From Congeria kusceri (Eukaryota; Mollusca; Bivalvia; Myida; Dreissenidae): DNA of 64,000 bases. The DNA lies in assembly GCA_027627225.1 (NCBI GenBank), contig CM051029.1:10767715-10831714 (forward strand), given 5' to 3'. A model generated the notes under the pieces. It saw only the letters and a program-made list of their open reading frames with translations, was not told the origin of the DNA and did no database searches. Both the position numbers and the translations under genes were made by a program. Shown in pieces: positions 12,638-26,118 of the stretch (within the stretch, counting starts at the first letter, position 1; each line of letters begins with the position of its first letter).

Positions 12638-15600
12638 ACTATATTGCCGTTAAAATGGATCCTAACACATTTAACAATAATTTATCGACTACAATAAACT
12701 AGGACCGTTTCAGTTAGTAACTATAATACATAATAAAACCGTCGGAACATAGATCAACAATCACTGTGCAAAAATGAAAATGATCGAGATGAACTTTTTT
12801 TACATGCAACCTGTCGTTAAAAAATAAAATCTAGGAATAAACAACTTGTATTTGTTTTCATTTCAAATGCATCACATGTTTTACGAATAGTATATGCTCT
12901 AGGAATTATCTACCAAAATAGTACAAAGATTTTTAAATACTAGAGATCTGGCCTATTGCTGTTTAGACAATATGTACAATATACTGAATTGTTATTTATA
13001 CATGCATTTCTTTATATTGTGTCAATAGCCGTAGTGCAAACATTTGATAAAAGAAATATATTTATGAAAACGCAATCATTTCTTGCCTGTTTGATTAGTA
13101 CTGTGAGTGTGTTTATATAGTGACGTATTTGTATGTTATAAATTATTGTGTATAAATTTAATACAACGTATATTATATATTTACTTAGCTGTCAAAGTGT
13201 TTATGCATTTGCAAGCTTGTTTGCAATCCGTCTACGGGTTGTATTTATAGGTGTTGATGTTATAACCTTTCGGCGAGGCTTCGGCTATTAATTTTCTGCA
13301 AGTATACATTTGCAAATATACCTGACACGAATTTACAAACATGCTTTCTCGATAAGGTACCTTTAGTTGTGAAATATGCAACAATATCAACGATTACATA
13401 CGTAGTTGAGAAACATCGCTGACAAATTATGAATCCAGTACAAAGAACGAATTTAAATCAACTAATACATCAATTGTTAATACGTGTAATTTATATTAGC
13501 ACACCGAAGGACCGGTAAACAGCGTCGACTAATTATATATAAAATTACAATGCTATACTTCTTTCATTCGTCGAATATTCACCAACTCATAATTTTTCGG
13601 AAGTGTGTTTAGAATATATTAAATATATACAACTCTTGTGTCAACTACCAATGTCTGGTCATGAATAAATCTCGCATGACTAGAAGAAGCAATATATTAT
13701 GCAAACGTGTGTATATATCGTTGTCAATATTTGTTTTATATTATGTATTAATCGATTTGGTTTTTCGCGCATGTGCACACGCATTATACAACCCAAAGTG
13801 CAAAGGCTGACAATTATAAGAGTTTAGATAAACGCAATGCACTGTGAGACATGATATATACTTGCTGAATTGTTGTTTGTATAGATATAAACCAATTTAA
13901 ATACCTAGTAGTAAATGCGCGACAAAGATCAATACACATCGGAGGTGAAGCATGCTTGGTTTACTGCACCTTGTGTTCATACTATAATAATTTCCTTAAA
14001 ACACGTTCAACCGAAACGAACGCAGTTTCTAATTAACTTTAAACTAAACTTCCTCTCAGTGTACATTTTCGTAACATTCCTTTGAGTACACAGATCTATT
14101 TTTTGTCAACACAATAACTAATTCAATACAATCACCTATTACGTGCTCAACGATTATTTGCTACTCGCATGTTTAACTACACACGTGTATCAATCTTTAT
14201 CACTAGTATTTGGCACACTATTTGAGGGTAGATCATGGGTACATGTTATCATAGCACTAGTAACACTATCATTAAGCATTAACATTAAATCATACATTTA
14301 ACCCGGCATTACTATGTCATACACAACTAAAATCTGATTGCAAAAGCAATCAATAAAGTAAGTCAAATATATATATACATTAGGAAGTAAATATTTTTAC
14401 TCAGATTTAATTAAAAGTAAAGATACAACAACCGATTAAATAACATGACACAGATCTTAAAATCATGTACACAAGCCTATATCACATTACGCGCATATCA
14501 CACGTTTAACGAACAAACAGAGTTCATTTGCATTTAGTGCACATGTATATACATATAACACATACATAAAGACACATAAACAAAATAAATCATGAAAAAC
14601 ATGTAAACATGTAAAGGAAAGAAACACTTAAATGAAATAAATAAATAAACATCAAAATAGTTGTTATTGTACTACTAATACAAGGTTTGAAACGAGTTTT
14701 ACGTTCTGAATGTAAGTATGTACATGTATGTCGAAGGTTTAGTTTTTGTTTAATGTTTAACATACAAAACAACGTGTACATGAGCTCAATAGTTACATAA
14801 CCAATTACATTGTTAGGTAACATCGCGTTGCTTCATTGGATTAGTAATTGTTTATTGTTTAATATACACATTACACGTACGCGAGCTCAGCAGTTTGTGA
14901 TAAACTAGTTAACTAAGTAATACGTGTCTTGACCTTAGCATTGAAACTATGATAAATGTAAAGGGGCAATAATCCCGTGCGTACTACTTTAGTAACATGC
15001 ATATTATTACATCCCTTGATATGATAGAAATTTAGTGACAATATCTGAATAGTAGAACACACTTTGTGAAATATTAAATAGACTTCAGGCTTTGTTTCAC
15101 GTACATCCGGGTACATCTTAGCTACATTGAACCCGTATCACGTGATACCGCCTTTGGTAATGCCCTTATATGGTAAATCTGACAGTGATGTGACTACTGT
15201 ATCTTGCCTACTAACAACTCCATTCCGTGCAACTAATATTTCCTATAATTGGTATTAATTCAATTTTTGAAATCGCTGTACTCGTACAAAATGATGTTAA
15301 CATAAAAGGTCGAATAAGATGTATTTTTAATGTCTCCATTTGTCGATGCCTTGTATTGTGTTAGTATAAGTATATCTCGTATAGACATGACGTATATAGG
15401 TGAATATACATGATATCTGAATACTATAACATAGGACACTTTGTGTTTGGTGTTGTCCATTGGCCACTTGCTTGACATACATTATCGCATGACGCAAATA
15501 GTGTTGCTGTTGTTTCATTCCTTTTTCATACATCTGGAGTTTCATATTTTAATATTTTATTACTTACAGCTTCCCTTACACGTATTTTTTTTGGATTAAA

Positions 15601-16545
15601 CAATGATTTCTTATCAAGCCATTTCATTTCCAGTTTGTCTATGCAACATAAAGCTGCGTCCCGTTAGATTGCGGGCAAATGTATTATTTCACAACTATTT
15701 GCGCGCAGATAAAAGCTTGTATTGATTCACATAATTATTGATTTTTGTAAACAGGCTTGCACGATTGTGTTTTCTTTAACAAGCTTTAGATCCGCTGTAC
15801 TGATAAACCGTTCTTACAATCGTATTAAACTATTGTCTTACTGCTATGAGAAAGTTTGAAAACAAACATTGCATACATTTAATCTTTAAAATCATTCGTC
15901 TGAAATGTTTTGAAAATAGTTTTACAAATAATGAATATAGCAAATTCGCATCAGAGAAGTTTAAAACCAGTTCATTCAAAACTCGTGTCATACAGTGATG
16001 GTAGATTTATAGCTTATACTCCTAATACATAATACATGAAAAATAATGGCATACATTAGGTAATGGAAAGCCCGATATCAGAATACGCATTCAATAACAT
16101 CATTTTTTATAGTATTGATTGTGCTGTAATAATGTGCACAGTAAATATTGTGCATGCGGTATGTCAGCAGTGTGTTATTTCATTTTTCATAAATGTTTGT
16201 TCTGCTTAAGTGTTCAGTGCATTGCAGTTTACAACATTTATTTCATGTTTAATTAATTGAATTAAACTTCCGCATTCATCCGGTACACGTTATAAAGTAT
16301 GTTCGCAAGTGTTTCTTGGTGTCATTATTATTATTCAATTTAATCATGGCCGACTGAAATATAAGCAAGATCAAATCCAAAACTGTAAAAAAGTATGTGT
16401 TTAAATTTATTTAAGTCATCACGCTGAAGTCGCTATTCCGAACTCACATTTAACGGTGTGCATGTTCATATTTTAAAGTGTGAATGTGATGAATATGTTG
16501 ATTTATAATATATCTCATCTGTTGTTGTTGATATGTGTTCAACAG
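12638..16545. other. Non-coding AT-rich stretch
   Basis: Several 60-77 codon frames occur (for example near 14590-15545) but none has a recognisable motif or splice context. No RNA gene or repeat array seen. Confidence 0.45.
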
Positions 16546-16629
16546 GCGATCCGGAACATACGTGTGAAGACCTTCCCGCAATACAACTTACGCGCAGAAT
16601 GGTTTTGTGCAATAAAGGCACAATTACAG
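16546..16629 (+). CDS. Candidate 84-nt exon (unknown gene)
   Basis: A TG-rich acceptor ending caacag precedes it and a strong gtaagc donor follows. Length is 28 codons exactly, so the exon is symmetric. In phase 1-1 it reads DPEHTCEDLPAIQLTRR and onwards; in phase 0 it reads on from a leucine-rich, signal-like upstream stretch (ISHLLLLICV). I cannot say which frame, if any, is used. It lies about 4 kb upstream of the IgSF signal-peptide exon on the same strand. Confidence 0.22.
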
Positions 16630-17591
16630 GTAAGCAGATGCACTATTATTATTTTAAGATATTCATGATGCAATGTGTATGCTCGAAATAATATCAAAAT
16701 CTGGCTTCGTACTGAGTTTAAGTTGGACTATAGCTCGGAAACATTAACCTGACACTGACCTTCATGCAAGCATACATGTCAAGTCTCTTACCCTGAAAAT
16801 AAAACACGGATTATGTCATAAAATCCTATTGGATCGATGTATTCCACAAACGATACAGTTATGACATCAGTAATAACTTGAAACACGTGCACGAACAAAA
16901 CTAACTATTAATATAGGATATATTTAAAGCGTGTATTGTGCAAATCACGAGTACACGAATGTCAGGTTAATGTGTCCGACCTATACTCAAGTATATTTCA
17001 TCATGTTTACAGAACGTCAAATTATGTCGTCTTGAATGATCAGTGGTGTCAGTCAAATTATGTTCTTGCCGTAAAGACGTAGCAACCATTTACTTAACAT
17101 TGCTGTGTTCTTGTCGTTGGACCTTTTTTTATGCACATATACATATCTACGAAATCGCAATTAACATGGTGTAAATCAGCACTTATAATCTTTACTGGTC
17201 GAGTGAAATTGTGAGTACTTGTGATATGAAGAGTGTTTGTGAGCAACTGTTCATTTGATTATATTTGAAGAAAAAATGAACGAAATGTTTTCGATTTAAT
17301 CAAATATATATTTAACATAAATGTACATATGGACGTCTTGATTTCATATAGCATTTATTACCACATAAAATACTATATTTAAGGGAAAATGAATCCGAAT
17401 CGATCAATTGTAGCATATGACTTTAACCCGACCAATCAGTTAGGCTGTGTATAAAATGTAATTGTTTACAATTAACGTATTATATACTACTTACAACATC
17501 GGATACAAAACATTTGCCTACACATACATGTATTGATTTGTTTCCTGTCGTTTAGTATACAGGCAGCAGTATCGAATCGTAAATAAAACAT
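16630..17591. other. Non-coding stretch (3' flank of minus-strand tail)
   Basis: No gene seen. Read on the minus strand it is downstream of the stop codon at 17592-17594. A minus-strand AATAAA at 17354-17359 (seen as tttatt) is a possible polyadenylation signal about 235 nt after that stop. Confidence 0.35.
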
Positions 17592-17788
17592 TTACAGTGC
17601 AGAAAGCTTCATATTAACGTATTCCCGATTGTCGTCTGCTGACACGATTTGTCCTGCCATCTCAGGTTGAATGTCTGACAAAGTGTTGATGGCTCGCCGA
17701 GTGTCATTAGAGTAAAGAGTCGCATATTCACGGACGTCTAGTTCTTTAAGTGTCTCATAATTATTTCCACAACGGGTAGCTGGAGCAT
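17592..17788 (-). CDS. Last tail exon of a paralogous IgSF receptor (ITAM-like + YVNM)
   Basis: The minus-strand acceptor (ctttttatggcag) is followed by a phase-1 exon of 64 codons plus stop. It encodes NNYETLKELDVREYATLYSN, that is two YxxL motifs separated by seven residues, and terminates REYVNMKLSAL. This matches the last exon of the + strand receptor (61558-61760): same phase, near-same length, same YETL-x7-Y spacing and the same terminal YVNM. Those motifs are known docking sites for tandem-SH2 kinases (ITAM) and for PI3K p85 (YxxM); their use here is inferred. Transmembrane and extracellular exons were not found nearby, so this may be a truncated paralog. Confidence 0.75.
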
Positions 17789-17997
17789 CTGCCATAAAAA
17801 GAAACAACAGTGAACCTTGTTGACGGGATTTGGTATTCAAGCAGTAGCGCTCAGACATTTTAATTATTTAATAATGGGCAAATGAATTAAGCGTTAAAGA
17901 TTAAACATGCTGTGTCCATCCAAACATATGAATACACGCCTATTAACGTAGTGGGCTTACTGACTTTAAAATTAATAACGGCAACTATTGTCATTAC

Positions 17998-18050
17998 CCA
18001 ATATGTAGGTTGAATAACTTCCGTTTGTGTTTGAGAAGTTGCTAGTTTGC
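17998..18050 (-). CDS. Penultimate tail exon of the minus-strand paralog
   Basis: Exactly 53 nt between a tttatattcag acceptor and a gtaatg donor, phase 2 to 1. This is identical in length and phase to the + strand exon at 61228-61280. It encodes QTSNFSNTNGSYSTYIL, where SNTNGSY aligns with SNTDGSY of the paralog. It splices in frame to the exon at 17592-17788 across a 209-nt intron. The upstream neighbour (equivalent of 61030-61102) is not recognisable. Confidence 0.65.
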
Positions 18051-20742
18051 CTGAATATAAAAGAAACATTATGATTTGGAAATATTTGCAATATGCTTTT
18101 CTTATTAAATCATGTTGAGACATTTCCGAAACCTTGCTTCAGTTTTAAATATTAATATAATGTCCTAGTTGAAGTTGGACATCAGTTTTCATCACTTATT
18201 TTTAATTTATCATAAATTATGTCATGTGTAATGAAGACTATTGAATAACTTGCGGAAAACTGCTTCTGACTTAGAAACAATCAAAGCACTATTTCTGACA
18301 ATTTAAACAGAATGAAAGTACCCGCATATACATGTATAGTATTATGAATTATAAAGTATTATCATTATATTTAGTATATAATTATTATAATAAAATGAGG
18401 CGACATGACGAAGACATTAATATGTCAGGAATTCCAAAACAAAATTAATAATTGTTCTTTATTTTGCATTTGTTAGTTTATACATTAATGTAAGCGTCAT
18501 AGGGACACTATGTATACCACATGTAGTTTTTTATTATGCACAGCATAAAAATCATAATACCATTGTAATTTATTTTACTCTAAAAGATTAAATAAAACAA
18601 AAACAAACGAGACATATTTAAATGCAGCTACTTTCAGTCAGAATTAATATTTTAATCCAGCTGCCTTGTTTTGACATATATATATATGCTCATAAAAAGT
18701 TATTGAAGTTATTTCATGCTACCTGACACATACAAATTATGCATAAATGCATGACTCGGTGTTATTTCAATCCAGTGTCACACCAACAACAAACATTACA
18801 GTTAATATCGAGTACAAGAATCACATTTCTGTAAACTAGACAACAATTAATGGTCCTGAGGTCTACCAAAGCGAAATAATGTATCGGTAAGTTACCAAAT
18901 GCCTACTCGTGAAATAACTTTGTTCTTTGGAAGACAAATACCATTATATATTTATACGCATAACAACACGCAGTTTACACAATACTCACGGACTTGTTTA
19001 ACACCAATATTTTATGGCCATGTTACTATTTATTTTAAAATGTGCACCACAGTTTATGAATAATACACACAGACTTATTTTTTAATGCAATACAAAATCT
19101 GATATCGTCATATTATTCGTTAAATTAAAGTACTTCTTATCTGGCTTTTGTGAACATGTTTGCTTTAAACCACATAAAATTACTGACAAACAATAGCTGT
19201 CATATCGTATGTTTTTTTTGGCACAGTTTTAAATGCAAGCGGATGTGGGGAAAACTGTTGTGATTGGAACATCCACTGCATCGTTTGTATATGACAGAAG
19301 TGAGAAAAGACCGTCGTGAAATACAATTATTTCAAAAAGCTATTCACACAATACGGACTTCGCGGCGGGTGTTTACCGCTTATACGTATCAGTTTGTGGA
19401 TATCGGAACCCAATTTCTTTCGCCACAAATAACCAGAAATTGCGACCACAACATTTTATGTTTGAATTTTAGTGAAATAATAAACAGACGAAGACCAGTT
19501 ACTGTATGTATACATACGTACGTAGAAACATAAGATTTGTTCAACTGAATTTTTGCTAATTATCGTCAAAAGTTCCACAAAACACTAAAACAGTTTGCTT
19601 CCGGTTGCTTCCGTATGAATTCCTTAAAATAGATTATGTATTTCTCCAAAACTCGACAGCATAAGAGAAGGGAGACCACTCTGCGAAGGAAATTAAGTGA
19701 CGTCTTTAGGAGGTCAGAAACTGGTTCGGCCGTCTTATCGACGGGTCGTAGGGCGGTCGTACGTGTTTCTAAGATCGGTGGACCGTTTTATCAACTCAAT
19801 CGCAACTACGACGTCGTACGATTTTCGCTAAAATTTACGTCTGGTACATGTAGCAGGCAGTCTTAGCGATCGTAAATATGGCGTATTCATGTCAAATGAA
19901 AGGCGAAGCATTAATGAAAATAGATATATGCATTTGAAACTGTTAGAACATGAAACGTTTAGACTTAATAATATTGCTTTATATTTATAATTTTAATGCA
20001 AGTCATTTTGAAAGATAACTTCTATGCATTTTTTAAATTAAACATGAACAGAAAATATACAGACTGCATTTATTGTTTATATTCGTCGATATATTAAACA
20101 AACTGAAATATGAATAGCATTATAATACTCTAACTAAGAAATATCGCACTTTCGGCGTTATTCAGGCGTCCACTACCGACCTCAACAACAGCAGATGGAT
20201 GACAAATAATATGGACATATAGGAAACACTGTTGAACGATTCAGGGGTGGGTGGGTTTCGGTAATAAACCGATGTTCGCTTTAGCTTGCCGACAGATCGA
20301 ATGATTTCAGGTGTACAATTTCTGTGCGACATTTTTGTGCTTTGTCTCTGATTGGTCAGTCTATTAATAAACTGACCAAAGCTGTAAACTTCCTTATTAC
20401 ACAGCACATAAATGACTAATCGAACGATGCTAAATGTATCAAACACCCCGTGCCTGACTCTGACGTAGTGCTAGGGGCATATAGCTTAATCAACTATGAT
20501 TAGAGTCAGTTACGTGTAAACCGGGCATACGGAAGTTTAAATGTATGGCTATAATTTGCAAGGTGTATACGCACCATGTATATTATTTTACAGATGCTTA
20601 GTACTGAGCGTATGTGTTGAACATCGGAAGGGATTAATGAAATTTGAGCGCAATGCCATGTGGATGCAATTATAACGATTCTTTGGACATTATTTGCGTT
20701 AGTTTATACTAAGAACTTATCAATTCGAATACGGATAAACAC
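18051..20742. other. Stretch between paralogous tail and exon 1
   Basis: No transmembrane, FN3 or Ig exon found on the minus strand, although the tail exons at 17.6-18.05 kb would need them here or beyond. A GC-richer patch at about 19660-19870 rich in cgtcgtacg-type palindromes, with a 76-codon arginine-rich frame, is unexplained. The region directly upstream of 20743 should hold the promoter of the + strand gene, but I see no clear TATA box. Confidence 0.4.
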
Positions 20743-20824
20743 ATGTCAAAAAAACATACACACATGATGGATTTACTCGTCTACGTTCGAACACTGTGTT
20801 TCGTAGTATTGGTCAAGTCTTGTG
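20743..20824 (+). CDS. Exon 1: signal peptide of IgSF receptor
   Basis: ATG candidates in frame at 20743, 20764 and 20767. From 20764 it reads MMDLLVYVRTLCFVVLVKSC, a short n-region and a hydrophobic core ending in a small/Cys region, then a perfect G|gtaagt donor in phase 1. An in-frame TAA at 20710-20712 limits the start. Phase 1 fits the exon at 51866, restoring a Gly codon. No other + strand signal exon in phase 1 was found nearer, but the ~31-kb gap makes the linkage uncertain. Confidence 0.5.
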
Positions 20825-21648
20825 GTAAGTTAATATATATGTATCTTTGAACGCATGTTTATTTACTAGCAAAATATCAGTCAGGTGTGTGATTGTGTGA
20901 GATAGTATATACATTATTGATTAAATGTAATTCCGTATATACAATGTATTAATGAAACGCACATATGTCGTATTGCAATATATTATATTATTTGTAGCTT
21001 TTGCATTGTTTACATTAGAAACTTCAAGAGAATTTGAATAAGATTCAAATTAAGTAGAATATCGATGAATTTACACATGCAAATATTACATTTATTATAG
21101 CAGAATTCCACAATAGATAATGAATATTGATCCTAAAAATGTATGTTTAGATTATAATATTTCGATAAGGATTTAAATATGTTGAGAAAGGTAACATCCC
21201 CGTGTTAGGCCTTACACAGCTTACGCGTGGACTGTATACGTTGACTGTAAAACAGTACACAACTTACACCGAATACAGCTCACCGTAAGCTGTATACGTT
21301 AAGATGCTGCATATCGCAGTATACAGCTCATGTTTGAAAAATTACGATGATGATGATCATTAGTACCATCATTGACGCTATTGTCGTCAGTAGCAGCAAC
21401 TGCAGAGACAGCGGCATCAGTATTGTCAACAACACAATTTTGCGAATGCATGTAGTTGTTGTTGATGCTATCATAGTTTCTGATGTTTGTAGTTGTATTA
21501 TTGCTCCGTGAAAAAGAAAACATGGCTACTTGCGGGTGGGGCTTATTTTGTTTATATGTCCATATGGGAAACTTTAAAATTCTTCTGCTTAGCAACTGCA
21601 GGACCATATTGAATACAATGTGGCACAAATGTTCCTTTGGTCACCCTC

Positions 21649-21808
21649 TACTACTGCTACTGCAACTGCTACTACTACTACTGCTACTACTACTGCTACT
21701 TCTACTACTGCTACTACTACTGCTTCTACTACTACTGCTATTCCTCCTCCTCCTCCTCTTACTACTACTACTACTACCTACTACTGCTACTACTACTACT
21801 ACTCCTAC

Positions 21809-21842
<34 letters not shown>

Positions 21843-22247
21843 GCTACTACTGCTATTACTACTACTACTACTACTACTTCTACTACTACTACAACTACTA
21901 CTACTAATACTACTACTCCTACTACTGCTACAACTGCTATTACTACTACTACTATTGCTACTACAACTACTACTGCTACTACTGCTATTACTATTACTGC
22001 TACTACTACTACTAATAGTACTGCTACTACTACTACTACTGCTACTACTGCTATTATTACTACTACTACTACTACTACTACTACTACCACTACTACTACT
22101 ACTACTGCTACTACTGCTATTACTACTACTGCTACTACTAGTACTACTTCTACTACTACTACTGCTACTACTGCTATTACTACTACTACTACAACAACTA
22201 CTACTACTACTACTGCTACTACTGCTATTATTATTACTACTACTACA

Positions 22248-22280
<33 letters not shown>

Positions 22281-22294
22281 GCCACTACTGCTAT

Positions 22295-22326
<32 letters not shown>

Positions 22327-22395
22327 TTCCTACTACTACTACTACTGCTACTGCTACTGCTACTACTACTACCACTACTACTACTATTACTACTA

Positions 22396-22461
<66 letters not shown>

Positions 22462-22464
22462 CTC

Positions 22465-22517
<53 letters not shown>

Positions 22518-22746
22518 GCTACTACTGCTACTACTGTTGCTACTGCTGCTACTGCTGCTACTGCTGCTACTGCTGCTACTGCTGCTACTGCTGCTACTGC
22601 TGCTACTGCTGCTACTACTGCTACTGCTACTGCTACTACTACTACTGCTACTGCTACTGCTACTACTGCTACTACTGCTACTACTACTATTACTACTACT
22701 ATTACTACTACTACTAATACTACTAATAGTACTACTACTACTACTT

Positions 22747-22785
<39 letters not shown>

Positions 22786-22819
22786 ATAGTACTACTACTA
22801 CTTCTACTACTACTACTAC
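21649..22819. repeat. (ACT)n triplet array, ~1.2 kb, with CTG/GCT islands
   Basis: Dominated by ACT/CTA triplets with interspersed GCT and ATT variants, a CTG/GCT run at 22411-22462 and an ACTGCTGCT 9-mer run near 22540-22610. Long threonine, leucine or valine frames on both strands are products of triplet periodicity and not proteins. As written it is the complement of the (AGT)n arrays at 45.8-46.4 and 51.2-51.6 kb. Confidence 0.95.
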
Positions 22820-25397
22820 AATGGTTTGACCTGTACTGATCGATATTAATATTATTTTGGTAAAGTTCTTGAAAATACCGACAAATGCCCTAGCATGTTA
22901 CATAAGTTAAATGTAGCGCAGGCAGGCGGTTATTATAGTTTTAAGTTTATGTTACATGTTGTTTTATATGTTAGATATAATACATTTTTGATAATTATGT
23001 CCCAATAGTCATATTACGTTCATAATAAACCATGTATTCAAGAGAAAAAAAAACAACATATTATTCTTTTTAATATTCAGATTTGACACATACCCAGTGC
23101 ACATTACAGATTTTTTGTTTATAACATTGTATTTCAAAATGTTATGAGGTGTCATTGTTTGCAGTTCAGTATGAATGTGAGAATACGTGAACACAAATAC
23201 ACGTTATATATATATATATAATCGCGGCATTTTCCACCGACATAATTAGGTTATGAGATATTTTTAATATACGCAAATACATGTATGTTATACAAATAAC
23301 ATGATAATTAAAGAAGGAAAACGTGTAGTGTGCACCGGAATCACGCATACAGATTCGTCTCAGCGCTTTCATGTTGGACACGTTGTTATTTGTGGATTCG
23401 TTGCTATTACATTGCAATGAAGAAACACCTATAAGGTATCAATTATCAAAAATTGTATACGCACCAATTGGCAAAAAATACCGCATTTCGTAAAAATGCC
23501 GTATATTGCCGCCATATTCCATACCATCTACGAACCTTTGCTCATCTGTTATATTTAGTATGTTGTTTATTTGATCACACCATATTGCTTAGTGTTTGCT
23601 TGCATGTTATATTTGCCTACACATTTAAAGACATTGATTTACTTTGAAGTAAGTAGTTTATATATCAGGATAGTTTAGAACTTCGAGTTATCTATAAAAC
23701 ACACTATGAAAAGTAACTACCACGCTGTATATGTTAGCATGCATGGCGACATTGTTAGCAGCATCTTTGAAAACCACGGTATATATTCCGTTACCACTAC
23801 ATTATATACCGTGGGAAAATGGAGTGTCAAAAGTTCGTTTTCATGATTATTGACGAGCCACCTGCTGACCAATGAAATAACAATGACATTTAAAGTAACG
23901 TTGAACAGTTCTCGAATGAAGTCTTGAACACAATTATCAGTCGACCGGTTGCTAAGTCATTGAGTACACACCGCTCCAAAACCGGTCACACAGGCAGGAT
24001 AACGGTAAATATGATAAAAGCGAACACCACCTACATGCGACTGTTTTAATACCGCGTCGTTTCGATTGGTTGAATTTTCCGTCCCGACTTGGACACGGAA
24101 CCAATGAGCTGTCTCATTAGTTAATAATGAGTACTAAGTTTTGCTAGACTAATCGCCGGCGGTCGATCAAGAGCATAGCGTATTTGAAAACGTGGGTTCC
24201 GACGATGTGTGAGCAGGCTCATTGGCATTATCAACACGCATGATGTTACCACCAACCATGTTCTTATGCATCTAATATGGCTTTCAACAAGTTATGAACT
24301 AGAGAGCAAAGTCTTGTCATGGCTATATGGCATTTGTAGATAGTTTACGCACCCGATACAGGTATAAAACAGTGATAGAATGACAACTATTAAATAACAG
24401 GTATACATGTACAATTTAATTTTCTTATTGCCTCTCACGAAAAGTAATATGATCCACTTATCACGTTAATAATGCGTGGTCCTTTTGACAAAAAGAGCGA
24501 AAACAATACTGTCAGCTAAGAGCGGTATTTACATAAATTATAAATATCTAATACACACATCAACATGCATAAAAACAAAATGTTTATACTAACGACAACA
24601 AGGATCAGGAAGCAAATACGTAATCATTTTTACCCTGTTTCCAAATTTGAAGAAAAATTATCGCTCTAACCTTTTTAATGCAGTGCTTATTTGGAAAAGA
24701 ACATATCAAATAACGTAGGTTGACATGTTTAAGCATCTTAACGTTGATATACCTAATACATGTAAGATTTTTGATGTAAACACTGATATGTTCTGATACA
24801 TTTCCTGGTTTTTCAGTTTTTTTAAAGACAGTGTACATTTACACATACACAATGTCAAATACCTACAGGTCATGGATGGAAAAAAGTATTATAACACGGC
24901 AGGCGGCTGGTTTTCCATAGATAAAGTAGGTAATCAACCATGGGTTATTCTGCAACAAATAATGAGAAAATAGTTCCGGAAATTCGATGAAATTGTTCCG
25001 TAAAATGCACATACTTAAACGCGCGGTAGCAAAATTGTGACAAACAAATCACTTCTGCATAATGTAGCGCAATAAACTCACATTTGTACTACACGTTTTA
25101 TATTTAAGTTCAACAAAAAAAAAACGTTTACGTTTTGTTAATATGCTTTTAATTTGCGCTTGTTAGCATACTATTTGCACTGTATTTATCAATATGTAAA
25201 ACGTCATTTGATTCTTGGCTCAATGTTTATCAATGAATCTGATGTCAGTTTGAATTGTTATTATTTGTTGACGTCACTAAAACGCACGTGTGTATGCATT
25301 TTGTGGAAAATGCGCGGTGTACAGATAGATATAGTTCTAATTCATTACCTTGAGAAATACAGACGAATTATATCTAGGATGGTGTTTGAATCGAAAT
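22820..25397. other. Non-coding stretch with a short hairpin
   Basis: No gene supported. A perfect 12-bp inverted repeat (ccacggtatata / tatataccgtgg) lies at 23774-23785 and 23803-23814. Around 23980-24180 GC is higher and two CCAAT-like motifs occur in opposite orientations (gattggttg, accaatgag). That is a possible promoter-like or MITE-derived patch, unresolved. Confidence 0.4.
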
Positions 25398-25527
25398 AAT
25401 TGATGGGTAAGCGTTCCGATGCTTGTTATCAAACCACTCGTGATATCGACCTCGTGGTTTAATTCCTACGCATCGGAACTCCAAAACGTTGGTTATGACC
25501 GCAATAACCGACGCTAACCCGTCAATT
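25398..25527. repeat. Nested inverted repeats (three-stem foldback)
   Basis: Outer arms aattgatgggtaagcg and cgctaacccgtcaatt enclose two internal hairpins: gttccgatgc/gcatcggaac (25413-25479, with a second inner pairing aaaccac/gtggttt) and cgttggttat/ataaccgacg. The right arm runs into the open frame of the LINE fragment below. Confidence 0.6.
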
Positions 25528-25940
25528 ATTTAGCATATTGTGAATCCGCTGAAATTCCTTTTAAACTGGCGTGGAAACGTATCGTAAACACCGCTGCCCG
25601 TCAATATCACGTCGATCAATGGACACTTCGTGTTACTGGGAATCCAGAAATTGCGCGGTTTAGTGTTATTTACCCTCATATATGGCAAGCTTGTCTCTGT
25701 TCTGCGGCGAGGACAGGTCGTGAAACAAGAGAAGCCTCGGCAGATGTGCGCATCTTAGAGAACACATGCGAACACACATCCGGATTTGCATGCAGACATT
25801 GTGGCCTTGACGGCACATATAGCGACATTCATGTTATTGCCTCTTGTCAAAAATTCAGTACCCAGAGGCGTCCGTTACAACGCGAATATGACATCCCCCG
25901 AATACGAATGCCGATGCCATGGTGGCACTGTTGCTCTTAG
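25518..25940 (+). pseudogene. LINE reverse-transcriptase C-terminal fragment
   Basis: Open frame of about 140 codons with no proper start. It contains LAWKRIVNTAARQYHVDQWT, later an IWQACLCSA stretch, and a cysteine/histidine cluster C-x6-ACRHCGL-x9-H-x5-C. This W..R and C..C...H....C layout is typical of the region after the RT core in animal non-LTR retrotransposons. No polymerase motifs precede it, so it is a truncated relic. Family not determined. Confidence 0.5.
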
Positions 25941-26118
25941 CGGCAAACACACGTACTGATGACGTTACGAGATGTATATATGCTTGTTTCAATAGATGCC
26001 TTACGCTAAAGTCAATCATATTTCGTTTTACAATAAACAGACGCTCTGTGTCATATCACGCACAGAGCTATATAAATAAAACATTAAGAGGGTACTCATA
26101 AAATAATCTAGTATTTCG

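Noticed and set aside
16546..16629. Resemblance of KTFPQYNLRA to the LYRM4/ISD11 family
   Set aside because: Only a ten-residue stretch fits; the following residues do not match the family and the alternative phase is equally plausible.
21483..22839. Long poly-Thr, poly-Leu and poly-Val reading frames (up to 448 codons)
   Set aside because: They are created by the (ACT)n triplet array, which is open in several frames on both strands. No non-repetitive domain is attached.
25398..25527. Hammerhead ribozyme
   Set aside because: Three-stem layout is suggestive but the conserved core words are absent.
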